This document shows positions 1-7,947 of a stretch of 41,304 nucleotides of DNA, piece after piece. Position numbers and translations under genes: made by a program. The stretch is taken from positions 1 to 41,304 of the forward strand of contig JAMLIQ010000017.1 of assembly GCA_023954095.1 (NCBI GenBank), in the 5' to 3' direction. Below the pieces are notes generated by a model. That model saw only the letters and a program-made list of their open reading frames with translations, was not told the DNA's origin and did not search any database. Positions within the stretch are counted from its first letter, which is position 1. Each line of letters starts with the position of its first letter. The DNA comes from Burkholderiaceae bacterium (lineage in GTDB: Bacteria > Pseudomonadota > Gammaproteobacteria > Burkholderiales > Burkholderiaceae_C).

Positions 1-709
1 GCCGCGCTATGCGCCCGGCTTGATCGCCGTGGGGACTGTGACCGACGCCTACCAGCCCATCGAGCGCGAGTTGCGGCTCACGCGTGCGGTGCTGGAGGTG
101 CTGAGCGCGGCATCGCACCCCTTGGCCATCGTCACCAAGGGCAGTGGTGTCGAGCGCGACCTGGATGTGCTGGCGCCGATGGGTGCGCGGAACCTTGCTG
201 CGGTGTACGTCACTCTCACCACGCTCGATGCAAGGCTGGCACGCATTCTGGAACCCCGCGCTGCCGCCCCGCACCGGCGCCTGCGCACCATCCGCACGCT
301 GGCTGAGGCGGGGGTGCCGGTGGGCGTGAGCGTGTCGCCGCAGATTCCGTTCCTCAACGACGACATGGAGCAGGTGCTTGCGGCTGCCTTTGATGCCGGT
401 GCGCGCCGCGCTTTCTACCAGGTGCTGCGCCTGCCCTGGGAGCTGGCGCCGATGTTTCGCCAGTGGCTGGCGCTGCACTACCCCGACCGCGCAGCACGCG
501 TGATGGCGCGCATGCAGGACATGCGCGGGGGCAAGGACTACGATGCCGATTTCGCCACCCGTATGCGGGGCCAGGGCATCTGGGCCCAACTGCTGCACCA
601 GCGTTTTGTGAAATGCTGCGACCGCCTGGGCTACCAGCGCGAACGCCATGCGCTGGATGTGTCCCGCTTCACACCATCGTCGCTGCGGCCCCAGCAAGAG
701 CTTTTTTAG
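1..709 (+). CDS. Radical SAM protein, PA0069-like, C-terminal part (5' truncated by window)
   Basis: The reading frame is open from base 2, so the gene starts before the window; the TTG at 20 is internal. The visible 236 residues carry the stretch GLIAVGTVTDAYQPIER typical of PA0069/SPL-like radical SAM proteins, followed by a conserved half-barrel region with PVGVSVSPQIPFLND. The CxxxCxxC cluster-binding motif expected in such proteins would lie upstream and cannot be checked. The family is related to spore-photoproduct-lyase-type enzymes, but its substrate is not established to my knowledge. The stop TAG (707-709) overlaps the stop of the convergent hydrolase gene (706-708), so the two genes end tail to tail with no room for a separate terminator. 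Confidence 0.85.
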   Translation, partial: PRYAPGLIAVGTVTDAYQPIERELRLTRAVLEVLSAASHPLAIVTKGSGVERDLDVLAPMGARNLAAVYVTLTTLDARLARILEPRAAAPHRRLRTIRTLAEAGVPVGVSVSPQIPFLNDDMEQVLAAAFDAGARRAFYQVLRLPWELAPMFRQWLALHYPDRAARVMARMQDMRGGKDYDADFATRMRGQGIWAQLLHQRFVKCCDRLGYQRERHALDVSRFTPSSLRPQQELF

Positions 710-1617
710 TCTCGCCAGAGTCCTGAGAGCGCGCTGGGCCCGCGGCCGGCATTGTGTGCAATGCCTTGCGCAAACCGCTCCAGCAAGGCGTCGGGCAGGT
801 CGTGCCCCAGGCCGGGAATGAAGTCGGTTTCTGCGCGGGCAATGTGCTGTGCCAGATGCTGGCCGCAGGCCAGGGGCACCAGCGGGTCGGCCATGCCGTG
901 CACGATGCGCGTGGGTGCGGTGATGCGCTGGAGCAAGGGCGTGCGGTCGCCGTCGGCCACGATGGCCAGCAACTGGCGCGCCGAACCCGCCGGGTGCCAG
1001 GCGCGCTGCACGGATTCGAGGGCACGGGCCCGCAGGGCCTGGAGATCGGGCGGGTAGCCCGGGCTGCCGATGGTGCGCAGCATGTGCACGATCCAGTCCA
1101 CCGCTGCGCTGGTGCCCGGGCCCCGGGGGCGTGACAGAAGCGTGCGTTGCACGGCCCAGGAAGGCCGGGGGAGCGCACGTGCGCCACTGGTGGTCATCAT
1201 CAGCGTCAGGCTGGCCACACGCTGCGGCGCCTGGGCTGCGAGGTGCTGCGCGATCATGCCGCCCATCGATGCGCCGCACACATGGGCTTGCGCAATGCCG
1301 AGCGCATCGAGCACCGCAACGGCGTCCTGCGCCATGTCGGCCAGGCGGTACGGTGAATGCACCGGAAGGTGCAGTGCGTAACGCAGCGCAGCCAGGGCCA
1401 TGGAAGGCACGCCGGCGTCGTCGAAACCCTGGCTCAGGCCGATGTCGCGGTTGTCGAAACGCACCACCCGAAACCCCTGGTCCTGCAGTGACTGCACCAG
1501 AGGCTGCGGCCAGGCGATGAGCTGCATGCCCAGACCCATGATGAGCAGCACCACCGGACCGGTGCGCGGGCCCTGGTCCTCCACCGCGATGCGCAGCCCA
1601 TGGGCCTGAATGTGCAT
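706..1617 (-). CDS. Alpha/beta fold hydrolase
   Basis: A 303-residue alpha/beta hydrolase. The nucleophile elbow GASMGG places the catalytic serine at about residue 117, the acid is probably D244 in HGMADPLVP, and the histidine is H272 in GLGHDLP, giving a complete triad. The oxyanion-hole loop is near MGLGM (27-31). No signal peptide is seen, so it is probably cytoplasmic. It resembles the broad 3-oxoadipate enol-lactonase/esterase group, but no substrate can be assigned from sequence. It is the last gene of a minus-strand block with a second hydrolase and a wax ester synthase/DGAT; the 122-bp gap before it holds a GC hairpin, so it may be transcribed separately. ATG at 1615-1617 is the first in-frame ATG. 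Confidence 0.85.
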   Translation of the reverse strand: MHIQAHGLRIAVEDQGPRTGPVVLLIMGLGMQLIAWPQPLVQSLQDQGFRVVRFDNRDIGLSQGFDDAGVPSMALAALRYALHLPVHSPYRLADMAQDAVAVLDALGIAQAHVCGASMGGMIAQHLAAQAPQRVASLTLMMTTSGARALPRPSWAVQRTLLSRPRGPGTSAAVDWIVHMLRTIGSPGYPPDLQALRARALESVQRAWHPAGSARQLLAIVADGDRTPLLQRITAPTRIVHGMADPLVPLACGQHLAQHIARAETDFIPGLGHDLPDALLERFAQGIAHNAGRGPSALSGLWRD

Positions 1618-1674
1618 GGGGAGGCGGCAGTTGCGTCAATTACCGGCCCATGGCCTGCGCACGATCCGCCGCGC

Positions 1675-1735
1675 TGGCATCGTCCTCCCTCCCGCAGGAG
1701 AGGGGGAAGGCGCGAAGCGACACAGGGGGGTGTTC
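1675..1735. repeat. GC-rich hairpin/repeat between two hydrolase genes
   Basis: The 122-bp gap 1618-1739 holds no gene. It contains purine and pyrimidine runs (CCTCCCTCCC followed by AGGAGAGGGGGAAGG) that can fold on each other, then GCGCGAAGCGAC. From memory, similar CCCCCT...GCTTCGCGCCTTCCCCC stretches are scattered between genes in Comamonadaceae. It could act as a processing or termination structure between the hydrolase genes on the minus strand. The repeat status is recalled, not searched. Confidence 0.4.
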
Positions 1736-1739
1736 CGAA

Positions 1740-2597
1740 TCAATACCACCGTGTGACGGCCTCGGGCTGGTGCGCCACCTTGAAGAACCAGCGGCGTGCA
1801 CCCTGCACATCAAAGCGCTTCCAGTGTGCCGGGTCCTGGCGCAGCCGGTCGGCAATGGCGTACATGGCCATCGGGTTCATGCCCATGCCGATGTGGCTGG
1901 AATGCACCTCGATGTTTTCCGTGTGGGCATGCCGCAAGGGATTGATGCTGCACTGCCAGGCCACGATACCGTCCGTCTTGCTGTAGATGGACGTGGTGGG
2001 TACCGGTGGGGGTTTGCGCACTTCGGCCAGCAGTTCCTCGTCGTGCGCCTGCTGGCCGCTGACCATCTGGTAGAAGCGCCAGGCATTGGTCGCTTTGGGG
2101 TGGCCTGTGAAGGGCGTGCCCAGGGTGATGACGCCGCGCACCAGCTCTGGCATTTCCTTGGCCATCTCCCGGACATAAATACCGCCCAGGCTCCAGCCGA
2201 TCAGGCTGATCTTGCCGCCATGCTCCCGGTGCAGTGCCTGGATGCGCTCACGGCAGCCTTCGAGCACGCCGTCGCGGGGGCCCAGGTTGAGACCCTGTTT
2301 CCATCCATGGGCCTGGTAGCCCAGCCGTTGCAGAAAGCGGCGCAAGGCGACCGTGGTGAGGTCGGACGCGCCCAGGCCGGGGCAGACCAGTACCGCATGG
2401 CCATCCCCCGAAGGCATGCGCGAGAGCCAGGGCGAGACGGCAGCCATGGCCATGGCTTCCCACGGCGCGCGGGCCTCCAGCAGCATCAGTTTCAGGCCGG
2501 GCGGCATCAGGTCCAGGCCGGGTTCTTCGGTGGGGGCGATGTCGGTCTTGCGGCGGGTCTGTACAGGCATGGGAACACGTTCTGATGTGGAGGCCAT
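1740..2597 (-). CDS. Alpha/beta hydrolase (lipase/esterase-like)
   Basis: A 285-residue hydrolase with a nucleophile elbow IGWSLGG (serine at about 136), a likely acid D219 in YSKTDG and a histidine at about 242 or 245 in VHSSH. The VCPGLGASDL stretch (about 71-80) is the oxyanion-hole region. The architecture recalls triacylglycerol lipase/PGAP1-like esterases rather than the small metabolite hydrolases. No secretion signal is obvious. It starts 18 bp after the WS/DGAT stop, so the two are probably co-transcribed, suggesting a role in turning over or remodelling wax esters or triacylglycerols; this is inference from context. An alternative is a general carboxylesterase. Confidence 0.82.
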   Translation of the reverse strand: MASTSERVPMPVQTRRKTDIAPTEEPGLDLMPPGLKLMLLEARAPWEAMAMAAVSPWLSRMPSGDGHAVLVCPGLGASDLTTVALRRFLQRLGYQAHGWKQGLNLGPRDGVLEGCRERIQALHREHGGKISLIGWSLGGIYVREMAKEMPELVRGVITLGTPFTGHPKATNAWRFYQMVSGQQAHDEELLAEVRKPPPVPTTSIYSKTDGIVAWQCSINPLRHAHTENIEVHSSHIGMGMNPMAMYAIADRLRQDPAHWKRFDVQGARRWFFKVAHQPEAVTRWY

Positions 2598-2615
2598 TGG
2601 CGGATGGTATCGGCT

Positions 2616-4148
2616 TCAAACGCCCTTGCGGGTGGCATTTACCCGGGAAGCGGGTCGCTTGCGCGACACTTTGGCGGTGACGGCAGAGGGTGCAGGGGCT
2701 GCTGGCGTGGCGGGCAGGCCGCGCAGTTCGTCCAGGGCGGTGTCCACCGCCATTGCCAGGGTCTTCACGTCGGGCAGCGCTGCGGCGTCGGCCATGAGAC
2801 CGAAATCCATGTGTTCGTCAAAGCTCTGTACCGTGATGTTCAGGGCCAGGCCGTGCACCACGATGCTGGTGGGGCAGTTGGCCCGCACGCGTGCCCCCGC
2901 CAGATAGATCGGGATCTGCGGGCCGGGCACGTTGGAGATGACGACGTTGGCGACCTGCGCAAGGCGGTCGGCCACGCGGGCCTTGCCATACAGCGCGGCC
3001 GCTGCCTCGATCAGCCAGGGCATGCCGAGGGACGGAAAATCGGTCGGCAGGATGCTTTTCATGCGTCCCATGGTGGTTTTCATCGCGGCGCTGGCGGTGC
3101 GGATGTGTGCCAGGCGCTTGCCCGGATCGGCCAGGTGGGTGCCCAGGCTGATCAGGCTCATCGAGGCCTGGTTGTCCGGGCGGGTGTCGCCCTGCGGGCG
3201 CAGCGAGACCGGCACCGCAGCCACCAGGCTCTTGCGCGGCAGCTTCTGGTGGTGTTGCAGATAGGTGCGCAGGGCCCCCGCGCACAGCATGAGCACCATG
3301 TCGTTCAGCGTTGCACCGTGCGCGCGTGCCAGGGCCTTGAGCTCGGGCAGTGGCACGCTGGCCGAGGCGAAGGCCCGCGTGGTGCCCACCGTGACGTTCA
3401 TCGGCGTGGCCGGCGCCAGCGTGACGTTGCCCGAACCTTGGCCGAGCAGGTTCTGGCGGGTGAGTGCGCCCCGGGCCGTGCCGACCAGGGTACCCAGCGT
3501 GGCGGGCAGGCGGCGCACCAGGTGTGCCACCTGGCTGGCCTCGTTGCCCAGGGCGCCGCGCAGCATTTCGACCATGCCGATGCGGAAAGTCTTGCGGCGT
3601 CGGGATGGCCGTATCTCGATCTCGCGCGGTTCGGGCGTGAGGTCGAACAGCACATTGCCCAGGGCAACGGCCGCCTGGCCGTCCACGGCGGCATGGTGCA
3701 ACTGCGAGTACACCCCCACCTGCCTGAGCCCACGGGCGCTGCGCGGCAGGCCTTCGATGACGTGCATGCGCCACAGCGGCCTGCTGCGGTCGAGCAGTTG
3801 CGGGTGCAGCAGCGAGATTTTTTCTTCCAGCAGCGTGCGCGCATCGCGCCGTGGACTGCCTGCTGCAGGGCGCGGCAGCCGGTGTTCGACGATGTGGTAC
3901 GACAGGTCGGGCGCGGCGTCCACCCAGACCGGGTTGGCCAGGTTCAAGGGCATCCACCACAGGCGCCTGCGCAGCGCGGGCAGGGCGGGCAGGCGCGCTG
4001 CATACAACCGCCGCAGCTGGGTGACATACCTGCCCCGATAGCCCTCGGGGAGTTCGAGCAGGTGCATGGCGCCTACATGCATCGGCATCTGGGGCGTCTC
4101 CAGGTAGAGAAAGGTCGCGTCCAGGCCGGACAGCTGGGGCATGGGCAT
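2616..4148 (-). CDS. Wax ester synthase / diacylglycerol acyltransferase (WS/DGAT)
   Basis: A 510-residue member of the bacterial WS/DGAT family, which moves an acyl group from acyl-CoA to a fatty alcohol or diacylglycerol for storage lipid. The N-terminus (LSGLDATFLYLET, M..HVGAMH) is typical, and the active-site motif HHAAVDG is at 151-157. The C-terminal half has the conserved NVVISNVPGPQIPIYLAGA stretch of the family. The length is close to the usual 450-500 residues plus a short basic C-terminal tail. The ATG at 4146-4148 has a GGAG ribosome site 8 bases upstream. It leads a minus-strand pair with the lipase-like gene 18 bp downstream. Whether it makes wax ester or triacylglycerol cannot be read from the sequence. 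Confidence 0.93.
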   Translation of the reverse strand: MPMPQLSGLDATFLYLETPQMPMHVGAMHLLELPEGYRGRYVTQLRRLYAARLPALPALRRRLWWMPLNLANPVWVDAAPDLSYHIVEHRLPRPAAGSPRRDARTLLEEKISLLHPQLLDRSRPLWRMHVIEGLPRSARGLRQVGVYSQLHHAAVDGQAAVALGNVLFDLTPEPREIEIRPSRRRKTFRIGMVEMLRGALGNEASQVAHLVRRLPATLGTLVGTARGALTRQNLLGQGSGNVTLAPATPMNVTVGTTRAFASASVPLPELKALARAHGATLNDMVLMLCAGALRTYLQHHQKLPRKSLVAAVPVSLRPQGDTRPDNQASMSLISLGTHLADPGKRLAHIRTASAAMKTTMGRMKSILPTDFPSLGMPWLIEAAAALYGKARVADRLAQVANVVISNVPGPQIPIYLAGARVRANCPTSIVVHGLALNITVQSFDEHMDFGLMADAAALPDVKTLAMAVDTALDELRGLPATPAAPAPSAVTAKVSRKRPASRVNATRKGV

Positions 4149-4199
4149 ACAGGGTCTCCTATTCCCGCATGGTGCCGGTTTTGGCGGCGCGCGGGCGGC

Positions 4200-4730
4200 T
4201 CAAAGGATCAGGGTATGCCCCAGTTGTCCCATTCCGCAGCCCGCGCAGGCGGCCCCGCTGCGCTGCAGGAAGGCGATGGCGTCGCCGCGCCAATGGTGCA
4301 GGGCGATGTAATAGCCTTCCCAGACGCAACCGTTGCAGCCGCGTCCGCAGCAGGTGGTGGGCTCGGGCGGTGGCGCGCGCAAGGCCTGGTCCAGCACGAT
4401 GCCGCCGTGCCGCTGTGCCAAGGCGCGCAGATGGGCAATGAGTGCCCGCGCGGTGGGCAGGCCGGTCAGTGCCACCTGGGCCGGGTCGTGGCGCATGAAG
4501 CGTGGCTGCATCTTGCCGCCGAAGAGCCCCGTTTCATGGAACATGGCGGCGGGCCGTACCCACAACGCGCCGTCGGTCAGGCCTGCGCCGTAGAGCGGGC
4601 GGTACAACGTCATGCCTTGCAGGGTTTCGCTGCAGCGCGCGGTGGCCACCACCTCGTACCAGCCGCCTTTGTAGTGGCGGTACAGGCCGGGCGCTGTGGC
4701 AGGCAGTGCGGGCAGGTGCGGGTCGGTCAC
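4200..4730 (-). CDS. DUF1653 domain fused to oxidoreductase-like Cys-rich domain
   Basis: A 176-residue two-domain protein. Residues about 14-80 match the DUF1653 pattern (PGLYRHYKGGWYEVV, then LYRPLYG and LWVRPAAMF). Residues about 122-145 hold CCGRGCNGCVWEGYY, the signature of the oxidoreductase-like domain, with cysteines at about 127, 128, 132 and 135; CAGCG at 152-156 adds two more. The cysteines could bind zinc or an iron-sulfur cluster, which is inference. It lies 13 bp downstream of the mltB-like stop and is probably the last gene of the envelope operon; its own function is unknown. Confidence 0.8.
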   Translation of the reverse strand: MTDPHLPALPATAPGLYRHYKGGWYEVVATARCSETLQGMTLYRPLYGAGLTDGALWVRPAAMFHETGLFGGKMQPRFMRHDPAQVALTGLPTARALIAHLRALAQRHGGIVLDQALRAPPPEPTTCCGRGCNGCVWEGYYIALHHWRGDAIAFLQRSGAACAGCGMGQLGHTLIL

Positions 4731-4743
4731 GGCGCGTGGGGAG

Positions 4744-5823
4744 TCAACGGCGCGCAGCAGCCACGGCCTGGCCCAGCCCGATCACGGCCATGGCGTAGTA
4801 GCTCGACCAGTTGTAGCGCGTGATGGCGTAGAAGTTCTCGGTGCCCGCGACGTAGCTGGGCGGGTTGTCGCCGTTCTGCAGTTCGACCAGGGCCAGCGGG
4901 CCGGTGTAGCGGGCGCCGGCCTCGTCCAGCACGGCGCCCCGGGCCTGCATGCTGGCGGCGCTGAAGGTGGGCAGGATGTCGGGCGCCAGCAGTTCGTCGG
5001 TTTGTGCGGCGCTGCCCTCGGGCCGCACGCCAAAGTGCGTGGGCATGCCGGGTGTCCAGCCGTGCGCGATGAAGTAGTTGGCTACCGAGCCGATGGCGTC
5101 CTGCGCACTGCCATACAGGTCGATGTGGCCGTCCCGGTCGAAGTCCACGGCGTACCGCGCCCAGCTCGAGGGCATGAACTGGCCCAGGCCCATGGCACCG
5201 GCATAGCTGCCCCGGGGCTCGAAGGGGTCGGTGTTGGTGCGGTGCATGAGGCTCAGGAACTGCTCGAGTTCGCGCTGGAAGAATGCTGCGCGTTCCTGGG
5301 CGCGCGGGTGTTCTGCAGGAAAGTCGAAGGCCAGCGTGGCCAGCGCATCCATTACCCGGATGTTGCCCATGTGCTGGCCGTAGATGGTCTCGACGCCAAT
5401 GATGCCGACGATGATCTCGGCGGGCACGCCGTATTCGCGCTCGGCGCGCGCCAGCGCAGCGCCGTGGTCCTGCCAGAAGCGCACCCCGGCGCGGATGCGC
5501 ACCGGCTCGATGAACCGGCTGCGGTAGGCCTGCCAGTTCTTGGCTGTGCCTTGGGCGGGCGGCAGCACCAGGCGCGGCACCTGCGCCAGAAAACGCGCCT
5601 GGCCGATGGCCTGGCGTACCCATTCGCGGTCGAGGTCACGGCGCTCGGCCAGGTCGTCGGCAAACCGCATGGCGTCGGCGCGGCGGGCGTAGGGCGTGCC
5701 GGTCGGCTCGGCGGTGCGGTTTGCTGCAGCCGGTTTTTTTGAGGGATTTTTGGCGATTGCGCCCGTGGACAGGGCGGTAGCAGCTATTGAAATGAGAGCT
5801 ATAGAGAGGAATTTCTGCATCAT
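4744..5823 (-). CDS. mltB: Lytic murein transglycosylase B-like (MltB/SLT family 3)
   Basis: A 359-residue periplasmic lytic transglycosylase that cleaves the glycan strand of peptidoglycan to 1,6-anhydro-muramyl products. The catalytic glutamate is E145 in IIGVETIYGQ; downstream are AGAMGLGQFMPSSW and the DxDxDG-like FDRDGHIDLYGS. An N-terminal hydrophobic segment ends in TGAIA, suggesting a signal peptide. No lipobox cysteine is visible, so it is probably a soluble form. The ATG at 5821-5823 overlaps the tgpA stop as ATGA, indicating translational coupling. The reading frame stays open upstream to 6102, but that part lies inside tgpA and is not real. The signal-peptide codons are unusually AT-rich and resemble half of the palindromic repeat found elsewhere in the window. 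Confidence 0.92.
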   Translation of the reverse strand: MMQKFLSIALISIAATALSTGAIAKNPSKKPAAANRTAEPTGTPYARRADAMRFADDLAERRDLDREWVRQAIGQARFLAQVPRLVLPPAQGTAKNWQAYRSRFIEPVRIRAGVRFWQDHGAALARAEREYGVPAEIIVGIIGVETIYGQHMGNIRVMDALATLAFDFPAEHPRAQERAAFFQRELEQFLSLMHRTNTDPFEPRGSYAGAMGLGQFMPSSWARYAVDFDRDGHIDLYGSAQDAIGSVANYFIAHGWTPGMPTHFGVRPEGSAAQTDELLAPDILPTFSAASMQARGAVLDEAGARYTGPLALVELQNGDNPPSYVAGTENFYAITRYNWSSYYAMAVIGLGQAVAAARR

Positions 5824-7865
5824 GAGGGACGGCGTGGGGCAGGCCAGCGCAGGCGGCGCAGGTCGCGCCGCAGCTGGCCCAGGGCCTGCACCCGGGATGT
5901 CGAGGGAGGGGCGTAGCGCAACTGCTCCAGGCGCAGCAGCCAGGCGGCGGCGTCCGTGGCATCGGCGCCAAAGCGGGCCTGGGCCTGGGCGGCCAGGGTG
6001 CGGGGCGGCATGCTGGCGGTGGTGGGCAGGCCGCTGCGCTCCAGGCGGGCGCGGGCGCGGGCCAGCAGGCGCAGCCAGGGGTCGTGCTGCAGGCGCTCCC
6101 ACAGTGTCCAGGCAGCACCGGCGGCTGCGGTGGCGACGACCAGTGCGGCCAGCACGCGGGCCAGGTCCTGCCAGTCGGGGGCGTCAAAGCCCAGGGCGCG
6201 CAGCAGGTCGAGCTGGCGGCTTTGCGTGTAGTTCAACACCCATTGGTTCCAGCGGTTGTTGGCCGCTTCCCACACGGCGCGCAGGCGCTGCACGGTGTCG
6301 GGGCTCATCATCGTGCCTACCGCATTGGCCATCGCGCTGCGGGGGGCTTGCAGGCGCTGGAACTGGCCGATGCGCCCGGGGGAGACGGCGCCCGTGGGGT
6401 CCACGCGCACCCAGCCACGCCCTTCGATCCAGACTTCGGTCCAGGCATGGGCGTCGCTCTGGCGCACGGTCCAGTAGCCATCGACCGGGTTGCTCTCGCC
6501 GCCCTGGTAGCCGGTGACGATGCGTGCCGGGACGTCCATGGCGCGCATCAGCACGACAAAGGCCGAGGCGATGTGCTCGCAAAAACCGGCCTTGCGGTCG
6601 AACCAGAACTCGTCGGCCGTGTGCTCGCCGTACACGCCGGGCTCAAGCGTGTATTCGTAGCCTCCAGTGCGCAGGCGCCGCAGGGTGGCGTCGACCAGGG
6701 CCTGCGTGCCGCCCGCCGCCAGGGCCGGGTCGGCGCGCATTTGCTGCGCCAGCGCCATGGTGCGCGGGTTCAGGCCGGGCGGCAGCGCTTTCATGGCGCG
6801 CAGGGCCGGGGTCGCGGTGCGCGGGCCGTGGCTGAATTGCGGGTAGCTTTCGGCGCGCAGGCGCACGATGTCGGTGATGGGCCGCGAGGCCACCCACTGC
6901 AGGTCCTGCGTCATGAAGGTGTTCATGCCGGCCACCTCGGGCTTGCCCGGCGCTGCTTCGAGCAGCAGCAGCCAGGGGCGCTGGTGGGCCTCCAGCGTGA
7001 TTTCGTAGCGCAGCGGCGCCCCTTGCACCTGCAGTTGCGCGGGCAGGCCCATGCGGTCGGAGAGGGTGCTGTCCTCGCGCACCGGGTCGGCCAGCCACTC
7101 GCGCCCATCAAAGCTCGACAGTACGGGGCCGCGGAAATACAGCACCGACTGGGGCAGATTGATGTTCGGGTCGTCAAAGCGCACACGCAGGGCGATGCGG
7201 TCGTCCAGGGCCAGTTCGGCGATGGAGCCCACCTTCATGTTGCCCGACAGGCCGGTGCGCCCGGACAGGGTGTCGCCCGGCACACCCCACAGCGGCGCCA
7301 TGCGCGGGAAAAACATGAACAGCGCCGCCATGATGGGCGCGCCCAGCAGCGCCATGGTGGCCGCCGTGCGCAGCGACTGCAGGAGCGGCGGCCGGCCCAC
7401 CGGCATGTGCGCGTTGACCAGGGCCGTCAGCAGGCCGAGCAGCGCCACCAGCATGGCGAAGGCGGTCAGCAGTGACTGCGAGTAAAAAAAGTTGCTGAGC
7501 ATCGTGAAGAAGCACAGGAAGAAGATGACCATCGCATCGCGCTGGGCGCGGGCTTCCAGTGTCTTGAGGGCCAGCAGCACGACGATGAGGGTGACGCCCG
7601 CGTCACGGCCCAGGATGGTGCGGTGCGTGAGCACCGTGCCCGCCACGGCGAGCACCAGCAAGATGCGCAGCAGCCAGGCGCGGGGCAGGGGGCGCAGCGT
7701 CCAGGCCAGCCAGCCGCGCCACAGCAGCAGGCTGGCGGCCAGCGCCGTGGTCCAGGGCGGCAGCACATCGGTCTGCGGTGCAATCACCCAGGCAATGACG
7801 GCGAGCAGGAACAGGGTGTCCCGGGCATCGCGGGGCAGTGCAGCAAGGGTTTGGCGCAGGCTCAT
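5820..7865 (-). CDS. tgpA: TgpA-like membrane transglutaminase (DUF3488-transglutaminase-DUF4129)
   Basis: A 681-residue membrane protein. About five or six hydrophobic segments fill residues 18-190, followed by a periplasmic transglutaminase-like domain with C429 (KAGFCEH), H473 (SDAHAW) and D489 (VRVDPTG) as a full Cys-His-Asp triad, then one more membrane segment at about 569-590 and a cytoplasmic DUF4129 tail. The Pseudomonas aeruginosa homologue TgpA is known as an essential transglutaminase-fold protein; its substrate is not settled. It sits between the DUF58 gene and the mltB-like gene in the usual moxR-DUF58-tgpA order. Its stop overlaps the start of the mltB-like gene. The 82-bp gap before it holds a palindromic repeat. 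Confidence 0.92.
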   Translation of the reverse strand: MSLRQTLAALPRDARDTLFLLAVIAWVIAPQTDVLPPWTTALAASLLLWRGWLAWTLRPLPRAWLLRILLVLAVAGTVLTHRTILGRDAGVTLIVVLLALKTLEARAQRDAMVIFFLCFFTMLSNFFYSQSLLTAFAMLVALLGLLTALVNAHMPVGRPPLLQSLRTAATMALLGAPIMAALFMFFPRMAPLWGVPGDTLSGRTGLSGNMKVGSIAELALDDRIALRVRFDDPNINLPQSVLYFRGPVLSSFDGREWLADPVREDSTLSDRMGLPAQLQVQGAPLRYEITLEAHQRPWLLLLEAAPGKPEVAGMNTFMTQDLQWVASRPITDIVRLRAESYPQFSHGPRTATPALRAMKALPPGLNPRTMALAQQMRADPALAAGGTQALVDATLRRLRTGGYEYTLEPGVYGEHTADEFWFDRKAGFCEHIASAFVVLMRAMDVPARIVTGYQGGESNPVDGYWTVRQSDAHAWTEVWIEGRGWVRVDPTGAVSPGRIGQFQRLQAPRSAMANAVGTMMSPDTVQRLRAVWEAANNRWNQWVLNYTQSRQLDLLRALGFDAPDWQDLARVLAALVVATAAAGAAWTLWERLQHDPWLRLLARARARLERSGLPTTASMPPRTLAAQAQARFGADATDAAAWLLRLEQLRYAPPSTSRVQALGQLRRDLRRLRWPAPRRPS

Positions 7866-7880
7866 GCCATCCCCGGCGCA

Positions 7881-7946
7881 CTACAAATAGCATAGCTGCT
7901 TGCGCTTGATTCATGAGCGCTACAGCCATATTTTATGGATATTTTT
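7881..7946 (+). repeat. Palindromic AGCGCT repeat, copy a
   Basis: A 66-bp element between the DUF58 and tgpA genes: CTAC, an AT-rich stretch with ATAGCT, then GCGCTTGATTCATGAGCGC as an imperfect hairpin, then an AT-rich tail ending ATATTTTT. It shares order and spacing with the copies at 17290, 23490, 25796 and 30401. It splits an otherwise coupled operon and could give differential expression, which is inference. Confidence 0.6.
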
Positions 7947-7947
7947 C

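Noticed and set aside
2604-4823. Very long open frame (739 codons) on the plus strand
   Set aside because: It lies opposite the WS/DGAT and DUF1653 genes, which have clear family motifs; its protein is rich in Gly/Gln/His/Arg, as expected of an antisense shadow in GC-rich DNA.
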